Below are positions 36,222 through 44,430 of a stretch of 64,000 nucleotides of DNA, piece after piece. The stretch is from Tatumella terrea. GTDB lineage: Bacteria > Pseudomonadota > Gammaproteobacteria > Enterobacterales > Enterobacteriaceae. The translations under genes were made by a program, and so were the position numbers. The DNA lies in NCBI RefSeq assembly GCF_039523755.1, contig NZ_BAAAFX010000006.1:372001-436000 (forward strand), read 5' to 3'. The stretch's first letter is position 1. Every line of letters begins with the position of its first letter. A model generated the notes under the pieces. The model was given only the letters and a program-made list of their open reading frames with translations. It made no database searches and was not told the origin of the DNA.

Positions 36222-36812
36222 TCAGGCAAAACGGCAGGCGTCGTCGAAATCCAGACGCGGTAAGCGGCCATGCAGTTTCGAGTCATCTCCGTAGCCAATA
36301 TTGATCAGCAGATTGACCTGCCAGTCACTGCCGTGAAAGAAAACTTCGTTAATTTTCTCCGCATCAAACCCTGACATCGGACCGACATCCAGCCCCAGCG
36401 AGCGCGCAGCCACCACCAGATATCCGGCCTGCAGACTGCTGTTACGAAAGGCAGTTTCCCGTGCGAGGCTTTCACTGCTGGTAAACCAGCTGCGGGCGTC
36501 GGCATGAGGGAACAGGCCAGGTAACTTCTCATAGAATGCCATATCAGAGGCCACGATCACGGTGACCGGTGCAGCCATCGTTTTTTCGATATTCCCGGAA
36601 GAGAGGGCGGGTTTCAGTGCCTGTTTGCCGGCCTCGGATCTCACAAACACGAATCGGGCCGGGGAACAGTTAGCCGACGTGGGACCCAGACGGGTGAGTT
36701 CATACAGTCTTTGCAGAATATCATCCGTTACCGGTTTATCCTGCCAGTAACTGTGGGTACGTGCCTGATGGAAAAGTGTATCAAGAGCAGATCTGTCAAC
36801 CGGTGTACTCAT
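36222..36812 (-). CDS. rutE: Malonic semialdehyde reductase RutE
   Basis: 196-residue nitroreductase-fold enzyme closely similar to E. coli RutE: RTHSYWQDKPVTDDILQRLY, GPTSANCSPARFVFVRS (FMN contact), DARSWFTSSESLA, ETAFRNSSLQAGYLVVAARS and GYGDDSKLHGRLPRL. It reduces malonic semialdehyde to 3-hydroxypropionate, the last detoxification step of the Rut pathway. In E. coli it lies inside the operon between rutD and rutF; here it is on the same strand but beyond rutR and the small ORF, with its own upstream region, and so is probably controlled separately. Confidence 0.93.
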   Translation of the reverse strand: MSTPVDRSALDTLFHQARTHSYWQDKPVTDDILQRLYELTRLGPTSANCSPARFVFVRSEAGKQALKPALSSGNIEKTMAAPVTVIVASDMAFYEKLPGLFPHADARSWFTSSESLARETAFRNSSLQAGYLVVAARSLGLDVGPMSGFDAEKINEVFFHGSDWQVNLLINIGYGDDSKLHGRLPRLDFDDACRFA

Positions 36813-36928
36813 CGCATTCTCCCTAAATGAACCACTATTTTTCTCTGCCGGCCCGTCCGGTCATCGGTGCGGCCTGTTTGCAGGGCCACTGCACCGAACC
36901 TGTCTGACGCAGATGACTTCCGGGTGTA

Positions 36929-36954
36929 CACTGCGGACCCGGAGGCCCGCAGTG
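36929..36954 (-). terminator. Hairpin after the carbonic anhydrase gene
   Basis: Arms CACTGCGG/CCGCAGTG (36929-36936, 36947-36954), 25 bases past the stop of the carbonic anhydrase gene. No T-tract, so the call is tentative. Confidence 0.45.
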
Positions 36955-36978
36955 ACAAACGGCGAATGCCGGTAAAAC

Positions 36979-37614
36979 TTATTCGAAACAGGTACCCGGA
37001 TTTTCGGCCAGCGACACAAACTTTTTGCCGCCGCGATCCAGTGCCTGAACTTCACCACTTTCAATATCATAAACCCAGCCATGCAGGCGGATTTTTTCAT
37101 TGCGCAGGGCCACAGCCACGGACGGGTGAGTTTTAATATTATTCAGCTGCGCGATCACGTTTTCCCGAACCATCGCACTGACTTTATGCTCTTCATCCGG
37201 GTAGTCGTTTTTGTCCACCACGGCTTTTGCCGCATCGGCATAACGCAGCCAGTGCTCGACGGCTGGCATGGTGTGCATATCCTGACATTTGGCGATAGCC
37301 CCCATCGCACCGCAATTCGAATGACCGCAGATAATGATATCGCGGACACCCAGCGCGACCACAGCATACTCGATGGTGGCAGACACACCGCCCGGTTCCG
37401 GACCGAAGGACGGCACAATGTTGCCTGCATTACGAATGACAAATAACTGGCCCGGTTCCTGCTGAGTCACCAGCTCAGGAACCAGACGGCTGTCTGAACA
37501 GGAGATAAACAGAGCTTTTGGATTCTGGCTGGCCGCCAGGCTATGGAACAGCGCTTTACGCTCCGGATAAACTTCTTTCTGGAAGTTCAGAAACCCTTCA
37601 ACAATCGTTTTCAT
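36979..37614 (-). CDS. cynT: Beta-class carbonic anhydrase, CynT-like
   Basis: 211 residues, closest in sequence to E. coli CynT. Zinc ligands Cys39, His98 and Cys101 are present, and the Asp41-Arg43 dyad (CSDSRLVPE) that gates the site is intact, as is GHSNCGAMGAI. It interconverts CO2 and bicarbonate. In E. coli cynT precedes cyanase (cynS), but no cyanase, CynX or CynR gene is here, so it acts as a general carbonic anhydrase or with a distant partner. Confidence 0.93.
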   Translation of the reverse strand: MKTIVEGFLNFQKEVYPERKALFHSLAASQNPKALFISCSDSRLVPELVTQQEPGQLFVIRNAGNIVPSFGPEPGGVSATIEYAVVALGVRDIIICGHSNCGAMGAIAKCQDMHTMPAVEHWLRYADAAKAVVDKNDYPDEEHKVSAMVRENVIAQLNNIKTHPSVAVALRNEKIRLHGWVYDIESGEVQALDRGGKKFVSLAENPGTCFE

Positions 37615-37937
37615 AACACGCCCAAATAATAAAAATTCGGCTTAATCATAGAACGATTACCGGTACGGGGAAAGTCCCTGCAGGAAAATGCCCCCGGAGG
37701 CGGCGATAAAACAGTCAGCGCCCGGAATGTGACCCCGGGTTGCGGCCTGTACTGCACGGAATACGGGGCTTGTCTGACCGCCCATTGCCCGGCAGGGAGG
37801 AACTGGGTTGTGTGACAGTGTCACGTCATTCCGGGGTGGCTGCCCGGCGGCGCATTGCCCGGGTAATAAGGTGGTTGTGATAGCCACGGTTTCCGGCTAT
37901 TACTATCCGCAGAAATAACCATGACACAGGGAATTTT
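37615..37937. other. Intergenic region with a short palindrome
   Basis: About 320 bases between the divergent carbonic anhydrase and amidotransferase genes. A 13-base palindrome GTGACAGTGTCAC lies near 37812-37824, upstream of the amidotransferase. No other feature is evident. Confidence 0.4.
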
Positions 37938-38678
37938 ATGGCACAGTCAGCAGTGATCATTATTCAGACCGGGACACCCCCGGAAGCTATCCGTCAGCAG
38001 TACGGGGATTTACCACAGTGGTTCAGCCAGGCCATGGGCCTGCCGTTATCTGCCATCCAGGTGGTACGGGTATTTGAAGGGGAAGCGTTACCGCCACCGG
38101 ACCCCGCGCGGCTGGCCGTTATTACCGGTTCCTGGGCGATGGTGACGGATCGGCTGCCGTGGAGTGAGGCCACTGCCGAATGGATACGCCAGGCGATAAT
38201 CGCAGAGATGCCGCTGATGGGGGTCTGCTACGGACATCAGCTGATGGCTCATGCCCTGGGTGGCGAGGTGGGGTATCTTGACTGTATCCGCGAAACCGGA
38301 TGTTTACCGGTCAGCCTGACCGCCGCCGCAGCGGCCGATCCTCTGCTGCAGAATTTACCCGCCACCTTCCCGGCGCATCTGACACATATGCAATCGGTGA
38401 CCCGGCTGCCGGCAGGGGCTGAGGTACTTGGCCGGTCGGCTATCGACCCCCATCAGATCATCCGTTACGGGAAATATGCGGTTTCCACCCAGTTTCATCC
38501 GGAATTCCCGGTCGCGGCCGCCAGGGCGATGACAGAGAGGAACCGGACGGTCTTCGGCCAGGAAGGAAGGGATACCGATGCCATTCTGGCGCAGATGACG
38601 GAAACCCCGGAGGCGACCGGGATCCTGCAGCGTTTTATTGCACATCATCTGCCGGAAGGAAGTACGGAAGGCTGCTGA
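37938..38678 (+). CDS. Class I glutamine amidotransferase-like protein
   Basis: 246 residues. The triad is visible: Cys in LMGVCYGHQLMAHALGG, and the His/Glu pair in TQFHPEFPV. Homologues hydrolyse glutamine or gamma-glutamyl compounds, or form the glutaminase domain of GMP synthetase-like enzymes, but no synthetase domain is fused or adjacent. It has a convergent neighbour with a strong shared terminator. Physiological substrate unknown. Confidence 0.87.
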   Translation: MAQSAVIIIQTGTPPEAIRQQYGDLPQWFSQAMGLPLSAIQVVRVFEGEALPPPDPARLAVITGSWAMVTDRLPWSEATAEWIRQAIIAEMPLMGVCYGHQLMAHALGGEVGYLDCIRETGCLPVSLTAAAAADPLLQNLPATFPAHLTHMQSVTRLPAGAEVLGRSAIDPHQIIRYGKYAVSTQFHPEFPVAAARAMTERNRTVFGQEGRDTDAILAQMTETPEATGILQRFIAHHLPEGSTEGC

Positions 38679-38717
38679 CCGGACAGGTCACGCGCGGAAC
38701 CCCGGGACCCGTACCGG

Positions 38718-38743
38718 TCACCCCCGGGTCCTCCCGGGGGTGA
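38718..38743. terminator. Bidirectional hairpin between amidotransferase and DHA2 exporter
   Basis: A perfect 11-base stem (38718-38728 and 38733-38743) with a 4-base loop, placed between two convergent genes. GC-rich and without a T-tract. Confidence 0.6.
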
Positions 38744-38747
38744 AGTA

Positions 38748-40157
38748 TCAGGGACGACGAATGCGGCTGACGCTGACAATAATCGCAATCAGACAGGACG
38801 TGACGGCAACCCACAGAGCAATATGCACGGCATGGCTTTCACTGTGCAGATCCTGCTGGCTGAACAGTGCGAGGATCACACCGATGGCGGCACTGCCCAT
38901 GCATTGCCCGAACATCCGCATAATGGCCAGTGTTCCTGAGGCATAGCTGCTGTTTTCCCGCGCCACGTTGGATAGCATTTCGCGGTTGTTCGGGCTCTGG
39001 AAACAACCAAAACCGATACCGCACACCAGGCTGCGCAGACAGATATTGAGGACACTGGCATGTTCCGGCAGGGTAGCCAGCAGGGCCAGACCCGTCACAA
39101 AAATACAGAGTCCGGTGGTGGAGATCAGCGCCGGCGGAAAGCGGTCAGACAGACGCCCGGCATGAGGGGCGGCCAGGATGATGCCGAGAGGCCAGGGGGT
39201 AAACAGTAATGCTGAGATAAACGCGCTGTAGCCGTACACGTTCTGGAACAGGAACGGCAGTGCGATAAACGTGATCCCCTGACTGATAAATGACGCCATC
39301 GAGGTTAGGGCCGCCAGTGAAAAACGGGATGATGAGAAGATAGACAGCGGTAATAACGGTTTACTGGCCCGGCGTTCACAATAGATAAACGCGGTCCCGG
39401 CGGCCAGTGCCAGTGCCAGGAAACCGGCGGCATGCAGTACGTTATCTGCGGTTAATGACTGCCCGCCGTGCAGTGCGAAACTGTCCGCAGCCATGATCAG
39501 GCTGCCGGGCACAATGGCCGACAGGAAAGCGCCCGGGATGTCGAAAGGCTCGGTAATTTTTTTTGCCCGCTCAGGCAGTACACGCATGGCCAGAATAATT
39601 GCCAGAATACCCGGCGGCAGGTTAATGGCAAACAGCCACTGCCAGCTGAACGCTGAAAGCAGGGTACCGCCCAGTAAGGGCGCAATGGCGGTTCCTGAGG
39701 CAACCAGCAGCGCATTCATACCGAGAATACGGCCCAGTAACCGGTTAGGGAACACCGAACGCAGCACGGCCGGCCCGATACTCAGGGTCGCGGCGGCGCC
39801 GATCCCCTGCAGAATGCGCATTGCTATCAGCGTGTGCGGGGTATCGGATAAGGCACATCCCAGCGAAGACAGTGTAAATACCAGCAGGCCGCAGGGATAC
39901 TGAACACGGTAGCCCACCCGCGGGGCCAGCGCGGCGAAAATAGCCAGTGTCATGGCGGCGGCTAACAGATAGCCGTTGGATACCCAGATAATCTCAGAGG
40001 CCCGGACATTCATCGCGCGGGCAATTTGTGGCAGGGCAACATTGACCATCGATGCATCAAAGACGGTCATCGCCGTGGTCATCATCACCGCAATCATTGC
40101 CAGCCGGCGTTGTCGTCCGGGCAGCCCTTCATCGCCCGGCATATCAGAAAAAAGCAT
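38748..40157 (-). CDS. MFS transporter, DHA2 (14-helix drug:H+ antiporter) family
   Basis: 469 residues. Length and hydrophobicity fit 14 helices. The segment FDASMVNVALPQIARAM carries the motif D1 of the EmrB/QacA group, and LAIFAALAPRVGYR corresponds to motif A. It diverges from a LysR regulator (start about 40330) with a 172-base gap, the normal layout for a regulated exporter. Substrate unknown; multidrug or a small toxic metabolite. Confidence 0.9.
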   Translation of the reverse strand: MLFSDMPGDEGLPGRQRRLAMIAVMMTTAMTVFDASMVNVALPQIARAMNVRASEIIWVSNGYLLAAAMTLAIFAALAPRVGYRVQYPCGLLVFTLSSLGCALSDTPHTLIAMRILQGIGAAATLSIGPAVLRSVFPNRLLGRILGMNALLVASGTAIAPLLGGTLLSAFSWQWLFAINLPPGILAIILAMRVLPERAKKITEPFDIPGAFLSAIVPGSLIMAADSFALHGGQSLTADNVLHAAGFLALALAAGTAFIYCERRASKPLLPLSIFSSSRFSLAALTSMASFISQGITFIALPFLFQNVYGYSAFISALLFTPWPLGIILAAPHAGRLSDRFPPALISTTGLCIFVTGLALLATLPEHASVLNICLRSLVCGIGFGCFQSPNNREMLSNVARENSSYASGTLAIMRMFGQCMGSAAIGVILALFSQQDLHSESHAVHIALWVAVTSCLIAIIVSVSRIRRP

Positions 40158-40329
40158 GCTAAATGTCTCCGCGGTTACTTCTGTTGCGACCGGAAATGCA
40201 ATCCGGTCTGCGCATTGATTTGTAGAGGTGGGGAATATACTCTCTCAGGATAGCAGGCGGAAGGTGCATTGTTTGCAGTTATATAGTGCACACAACGCCA
40301 TGATTGAAAATTCGACAGGAAAACGCACG

Positions 40330-41274
40330 ATGGCCGAGGCTGATTTTAATCTGTTAACCGCTCTGGATATGCTGCTGACGACCCGTTCGGTGGCCGGTGC
40401 CGCCCGCCGGCTCGGGCTGAGTGCCTCCGCAATGAGCCGTACACTGAGCCGTTTACGGTCGGTGACCGGCGACCCGTTACTGGTCAGGGCCGGACGGGAG
40501 ATGGTGCTCACGCCCTATGCCGAGGAGATCCGTGAGCGCACCCGGAAAACGGTTTCTTCCGCCAGAGAGTTGCTGCGGCCGGACACCACGGCGCTATGCC
40601 TGCCGGAACTGGAGCGAACCTTTATTCTGCGGGCCAATGACGGCTTTATCAGTGCATTCGGGGCGGCATTGATTGCGGTGGTCGCGCAACAGGCCCCGGG
40701 CGTACGCTTATGCTTTATTCCAAAGCCGGAAAAAAATGTCAGTCAGCTGCGTGAGGGACAGGTGGATATTGAAATCGGCGTGGCGGGAGAGACGGGACCG
40801 GAAATCCGCCTGCAGGCCCTGTTCCGTGACCGGTTTGTCGGGGTGGTCAACAGCCATCATCCGCTGGCACAGCTCCCCCGGATCACGCTGGAGGACTATA
40901 TCCGCTGGCCGCATATTGCCTCATCCAGACGGGGGAAATACAGCGGGCCGATAGACAGTGCACTGGCCGAACTCGGCTTTCAACGGGAAGTGGTCGCCGT
41001 GGTGCCGGGCTTCGCGCCGGCACTGGCGGTGGTCACTGGCTCGGAACTTATCGCCCAGGTACCGGCCTCCTTTTTACAGAATTACCCCGGAATTTCCGCA
41101 TTGCCGGGTGAAGGGACCCTGCGCCGGTTCGAACTTCCGGTGAAAGTCCCGGGGATCACGGTATCGCAGATGTGGCATCCACGCTCGGATAAAGATCCCG
41201 CCCACCGCTGGCTGCGTGAGCAATTACGCACCGTCTGCTGGCGGGAACCACTGGCTGAGTTCAGTCACCAGTAA
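40330..41274 (+). CDS. LysR family regulator, divergent from DHA2 exporter
   Basis: 314 residues from the ATG at 40330; upstream in-frame starts at 40300 and 40228 are possible but add a non-family tail. Helix-turn-helix: FNLLTALDMLLTTRSVAGAA, RRLGLSASAMSRTLSRLR. The effector domain (about 90-300) follows. It probably controls the exporter at 38748-40157. Its last 51 bases overlap the 3' end of the opposite LysR gene (41224-42132), so the two genes are convergent and overlapping. Confidence 0.88.
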   Translation: MAEADFNLLTALDMLLTTRSVAGAARRLGLSASAMSRTLSRLRSVTGDPLLVRAGREMVLTPYAEEIRERTRKTVSSARELLRPDTTALCLPELERTFILRANDGFISAFGAALIAVVAQQAPGVRLCFIPKPEKNVSQLREGQVDIEIGVAGETGPEIRLQALFRDRFVGVVNSHHPLAQLPRITLEDYIRWPHIASSRRGKYSGPIDSALAELGFQREVVAVVPGFAPALAVVTGSELIAQVPASFLQNYPGISALPGEGTLRRFELPVKVPGITVSQMWHPRSDKDPAHRWLREQLRTVCWREPLAEFSHQ

Positions 41275-42132
41275 CCGGAGTCTGGCCTCGGTGCCACGGC
41301 GCGCCGGGTAGAGCAGATGCATTTTCTGGTCCGGAAAGTGATAGCCCGGCAGCACGGGCCGCAGTTGCTGACGCCGGAAATAGCCCGCTAATGCTTGCCG
41401 GTGGCCGGCCAGAATACCCTGTCCTTCGGTGGCGGCCTCTGCCAGGGCTCCCCAGTCATTGATCACCAGTGGCGGACTGACGTCAGTGTGCCAGATCTGA
41501 CGGCCATCGGTCAGTGTCCATTCCTGTATCTCGCCGGCCAGCCACGGCGAAAAGCCCAGGCAACGGTGCTGCGGTAACTGTGCCGGAGACAGCGGGGCCC
41601 CGTAGTGATCGAGATATGACGGGGCCGCGGCAAGGATCAGCCGGTACGGGGTCAGCGGTTTTGCCACCAGCCTGAGTAACGGATCCGGCTCACCGATGCG
41701 GATCACCGCATCCATACCGTTGTCCAGCGGTGAGATCACCGTATCAGACAGCGTCAGTTCGATACGGATCTGCGGGTAACGGCGCATAAAATCGGCGATA
41801 AACGGTATCAGAGAATAGCGGCCAAAGGTCACCGGGCTGTTAATCCTTAAGGTTCCGGCGGGCTGAGTGACGTCGAATTTCACCTGTCTTTCAGCATCCT
41901 CGACCGCTCCGAGGATAATTTCACAGCGCCGGAAGTAGTCGGCCCCCGCGGCGGTCAGGCTCTGTTTCCGGGTGGTACGGGACAGTAACGTAACCCCGAG
42001 CTGCTGTTCCAGGGCGGTGATATGCCGGGCCACCATCTGCGGGGACAGACCGCGGACACCGGCTGCAGCAACAAATGAACCAGTCTTAACGACATCAACA
42101 AAGACCTGCATTCCGGTCAGTTTATCCGGCAT
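41224..42132 (-). CDS. LysR family transcriptional regulator
   Basis: 302 residues. The ATG at 42132 has AGGAG 6 bases upstream and is preferred over a TTG two codons before. Helix-turn-helix: GMQVFVDVVKTGSFVAAAGV, RGLSPQMVARHITALEQQLG; the effector domain follows. It is divergent from the YciI-like gene at 42229 with a 96-base gap, and probably regulates it. Its 3' end overlaps that of the preceding LysR gene by 51 bases. Confidence 0.9.
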   Translation of the reverse strand: MPDKLTGMQVFVDVVKTGSFVAAAGVRGLSPQMVARHITALEQQLGVTLLSRTTRKQSLTAAGADYFRRCEIILGAVEDAERQVKFDVTQPAGTLRINSPVTFGRYSLIPFIADFMRRYPQIRIELTLSDTVISPLDNGMDAVIRIGEPDPLLRLVAKPLTPYRLILAAAPSYLDHYGAPLSPAQLPQHRCLGFSPWLAGEIQEWTLTDGRQIWHTDVSPPLVINDWGALAEAATEGQGILAGHRQALAGYFRRQQLRPVLPGYHFPDQKMHLLYPARRGTEARLRLLVTELSQWFPPADGA

Positions 42133-42228
42133 TAACAACTCCTGGTGGTTTGTGAAAACAAATAATGGCTATTTTAACCACTGGTTTGAGTTTATTACAC
42201 TGTGGATCCTGTCATTGAGGAGGTAATT

Positions 42229-42558
42229 ATGATTTTTGTAGTCAGAATGGAGCACCCGGACGGTGAGGAGTGGGGGCAGTATGTTGCTGAGCATGTCAGC
42301 TACCTTCGCGGGCTGATCACCCGGGGGCATCTGCTGGCATCGGGGCCGGTAAAAGGGTCAGTGCTGCGCGCCGGGTTACTGATTTTCAGGGCGGAGAGTG
42401 AACAGCAGGTCAGACAATGGATTGAAGATGATCCGTTCAGCAGGGAGAACCTGATCGTCACGCTGGATATCTGTCAGTGGGATCCCTTGTTCGGTTGCCT
42501 GTCAGAGGTCTCTTCCGGCGTATTACCGCCTGTGTTGCAGGACCAGACCGCAGGCTGA
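42229..42558 (+). CDS. YciI family protein
   Basis: 109 residues. The start is the ATG at 42229, supported by a strong GAGGAGG ribosome site; the ORF upstream of it has no such site. The fold is the small ferredoxin-like YciI/YCII domain: FVVRMEHPDGEEW, then YLRGLITRGHLLASGPVKGS, and ESEQQVRQWIEDDPFSREN, where the His/Asp pair (HLLASGP, EDDPF) marks the family. The biochemical role is uncertain; some relatives act as dehalogenases. Divergent from a LysR regulator. Confidence 0.87.
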   Translation: MIFVVRMEHPDGEEWGQYVAEHVSYLRGLITRGHLLASGPVKGSVLRAGLLIFRAESEQQVRQWIEDDPFSRENLIVTLDICQWDPLFGCLSEVSSGVLPPVLQDQTAG

Positions 42559-43024
42559 TAACCGGTGTATGACGGACCCCGGGCCCGGGGCCGTTGTACC
42601 TTCGTCCGCTGGCAGAGGTTTACGGGCGCCCGAAGTCCTTCGGGATGCATCGCAATCACCGCTTTTATTTAACGAAAAGTTAACAATAACAGGGCGGGTG
42701 GCTAATTATTATCAGGGACGGTTAATCGGTAGCGGATTAAACTTTTTGTTGCCGTCAAAACCGCGCTTTACCGGGGAGTTTTATTTTAATTTCTTCATTT
42801 TTCAGTAGTTAATGTTATCAGCGGGCCGGTTTTTCAGGGGGATCAACTATTGTTGATTATTTAAAAAATAATTATATTTATCAGTGGGATGTGGTCATCA
42901 TTGCCGGTAAGGCCGGGCGGATTAGACGTAATATGTTCAACTGAAAGCATTTTCCTGCTGGATCTGCTGCGTCACAATCGTAATAATATGGGGACCCTCA
43001 CAATCATAAGAAAACTAAATTACT
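42559..43024. other. AT-rich upstream region of the FAH-family gene
   Basis: About 465 bases. The left part contains an open frame (42569-42808) that resembles nothing. The right part is AT-rich with TATTTATCAGTGGG (42875-42888), shared with the region upstream of the dehydrogenase operon at 7.5 kb, and presumably contains the promoter of the gene at 43025. Confidence 0.5.
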
Positions 43025-43855
43025 ATGCAGTTATGCAGTTTTAAAATTAATAATAATGACCAGCACAGTTTCGGTCTCATCCGGGAAGACGGTATCATTG
43101 ATGCTGGTAAATATGTGGATTACAGCGATCTTAAAGCAGTACTGACTGCCGGCGCCTTAGCCGAAATTTCTGCGCTATCTGATAAACCTGCAGATTACCA
43201 GGCAGACGAAATTACTTTTTTACCGGTGATCGAAAATCCGGGGAAAATTCTCTGTGTCGGGATGAACTATTCCGAAAAGCGTAAAGAGTTTGGCGAAACT
43301 AACCCGGCACCGACGCTGTTTGTCCGTTTTGCCGATACGCTCTCCGCACATAACACACCGCTGCAGAAACCTGCCAGCAGTGAGCAGTTCGACTATGAAG
43401 GCGAGCTGGCCGTGATTATCGGAAAAAATGCACATCAGGTTCCGGCCAGTGAGGCCCTGCAGTATGTGGCAGGCTACAGCTGCTTTATGGATGCTACGGT
43501 ACGTGATATGCAGTTTACCTGGTTCACCGCCGGTAAAAACTGGCCGGCCACCGGCGGTTTTGGTCCGTCGATGACCACCACCGATGAGATCCCGGACCCG
43601 CAGCAGCTGGATATCAAAACCTTCCTGAATGATCAGCAGGTACAGCATGACTCCACGGCCAATATGATCCATACCGTGCAGGACATTATTGCTTACGTGA
43701 CCTGTTTCACTCCTCTGGCGCCAGGCGATGTGATCATCACCGGCTCTCCGGGCGGTGTGGGTAAATCGCGTACCCCGCAACTGTTTATGTTCCCGGGCGA
43801 CCATATCTCGGTCGAAATCAGCAAGATTGGTACCCTGGCTCACACGATTGCCTGA
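43025..43855 (+). CDS. Fumarylacetoacetate hydrolase family protein
   Basis: 276 residues. The FAH core starts with LCVGMNYSEKRKEFGE; the metal site is formed by the Glu-x-Glu in FDYEGELAVIIGK and Asp in CFMDATVRDMQ, and ITGSPGGVGKSRTP lines the active site. Relatives cleave or hydrate 2-oxo-acids (2-hydroxyhepta-2,4-dienedioate isomerases, acylpyruvases, oxaloacetate decarboxylases). The precise substrate is undetermined. It has its own terminator (43902-43942) and no partner genes. Confidence 0.88.
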   Translation: MQLCSFKINNNDQHSFGLIREDGIIDAGKYVDYSDLKAVLTAGALAEISALSDKPADYQADEITFLPVIENPGKILCVGMNYSEKRKEFGETNPAPTLFVRFADTLSAHNTPLQKPASSEQFDYEGELAVIIGKNAHQVPASEALQYVAGYSCFMDATVRDMQFTWFTAGKNWPATGGFGPSMTTTDEIPDPQQLDIKTFLNDQQVQHDSTANMIHTVQDIIAYVTCFTPLAPGDVIITGSPGGVGKSRTPQLFMFPGDHISVEISKIGTLAHTIA

Positions 43856-43901
43856 CCCTTTCTGCGGTAAATGCTCTGTTATCTGAAGCAGGGCATCCTG
43901 T

Positions 43902-43942
43902 CCGGCCAGCGGCTATATTACGGTCTCTGGCCGGATTTTTTT
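43902..43942 (+). terminator. Rho-independent terminator of the FAH-family gene
   Basis: Arms CCGGCCAG (43902-43909) and CTGGCCGG (43927-43934) are perfectly complementary and followed by A and seven T, 46 bases past the stop. Confidence 0.88.
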
Positions 43943-43981
43943 GCCGCCGATTAGGTCACAGGCCCGGCAAAAAATTACCGG

Positions 43982-44430
43982 CGCAGAGGCGGGCAGAGGT
44001 TTCTGACCGGAAATAGCCTGCGATTTTCCCTGTAGTGTCCCGTACAGTGCCGGTTATTTCCCTGGTCTGTCCCGAACCTTCCACAAAAACACTTATGACG
44101 CAGAGGCGGGCAAAGTATGCTGACCGGAATAGCCTGCGACTTTCCCGGGGAGTGTCCCGCACGGTGGCGATCATCTGTCTGGTCTGTCCAGAACCCTCCA
44201 CCAAAACATTTGCGACGCAGAAGCGGGCAGAGGTTTCTGACCGGAAATAGCCTGCGATTCTCCCGGTAGTGCCCCGCACGGTGCCGGTCATTTCCCTGGA
44301 CCGTCCTGAACCTTCAGGCAAAACATTACCGGCGCAGAGGCGGGCAGAGGTTTCTGACCGGACATAGCCAGCGACTTTCCCGGGGAGTGTCCCGCGCTGC
44401 GCCGGTCATCTGTCTGCATTACCTGCACTG
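43982..44430. repeat. 117-bp tandem repeat, about 4 copies
   Basis: CGCAGAGGCGGGCA recurs at 43982, 44099, 44216 and 44333, exactly 117 bases apart, with other shared phrases (TTTCTGACCGGAAATAGCC, TCCCGGGGAGTGTCCCGC) in the same places. Because 117 is divisible by three, a minus-strand frame (43956-44321) stays open and translates to a 39-residue repeat, but it lacks a ribosome site and starts within the array, so it is treated as noncoding. Located directly behind the FAH gene terminator. Confidence 0.92.

Noticed and set aside
36069..36263. 64-codon frame overlapping the 59-codon small protein and the end of rutE
   Set aside because: Would overlap the convergent rutE 3' end by about 40 bases and lacks any independent support.
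43956..44321. Minus-strand frame in the 117-bp repeat
   Set aside because: Open because the unit length is divisible by three; starts inside the array without a ribosome site. Kept only as an observation.
3292..44430. Repeat arrays considered as CRISPR
   Set aside because: Units are 117-129 bases and directly adjacent; there are no short palindromic repeats with unique spacers and no cas genes.
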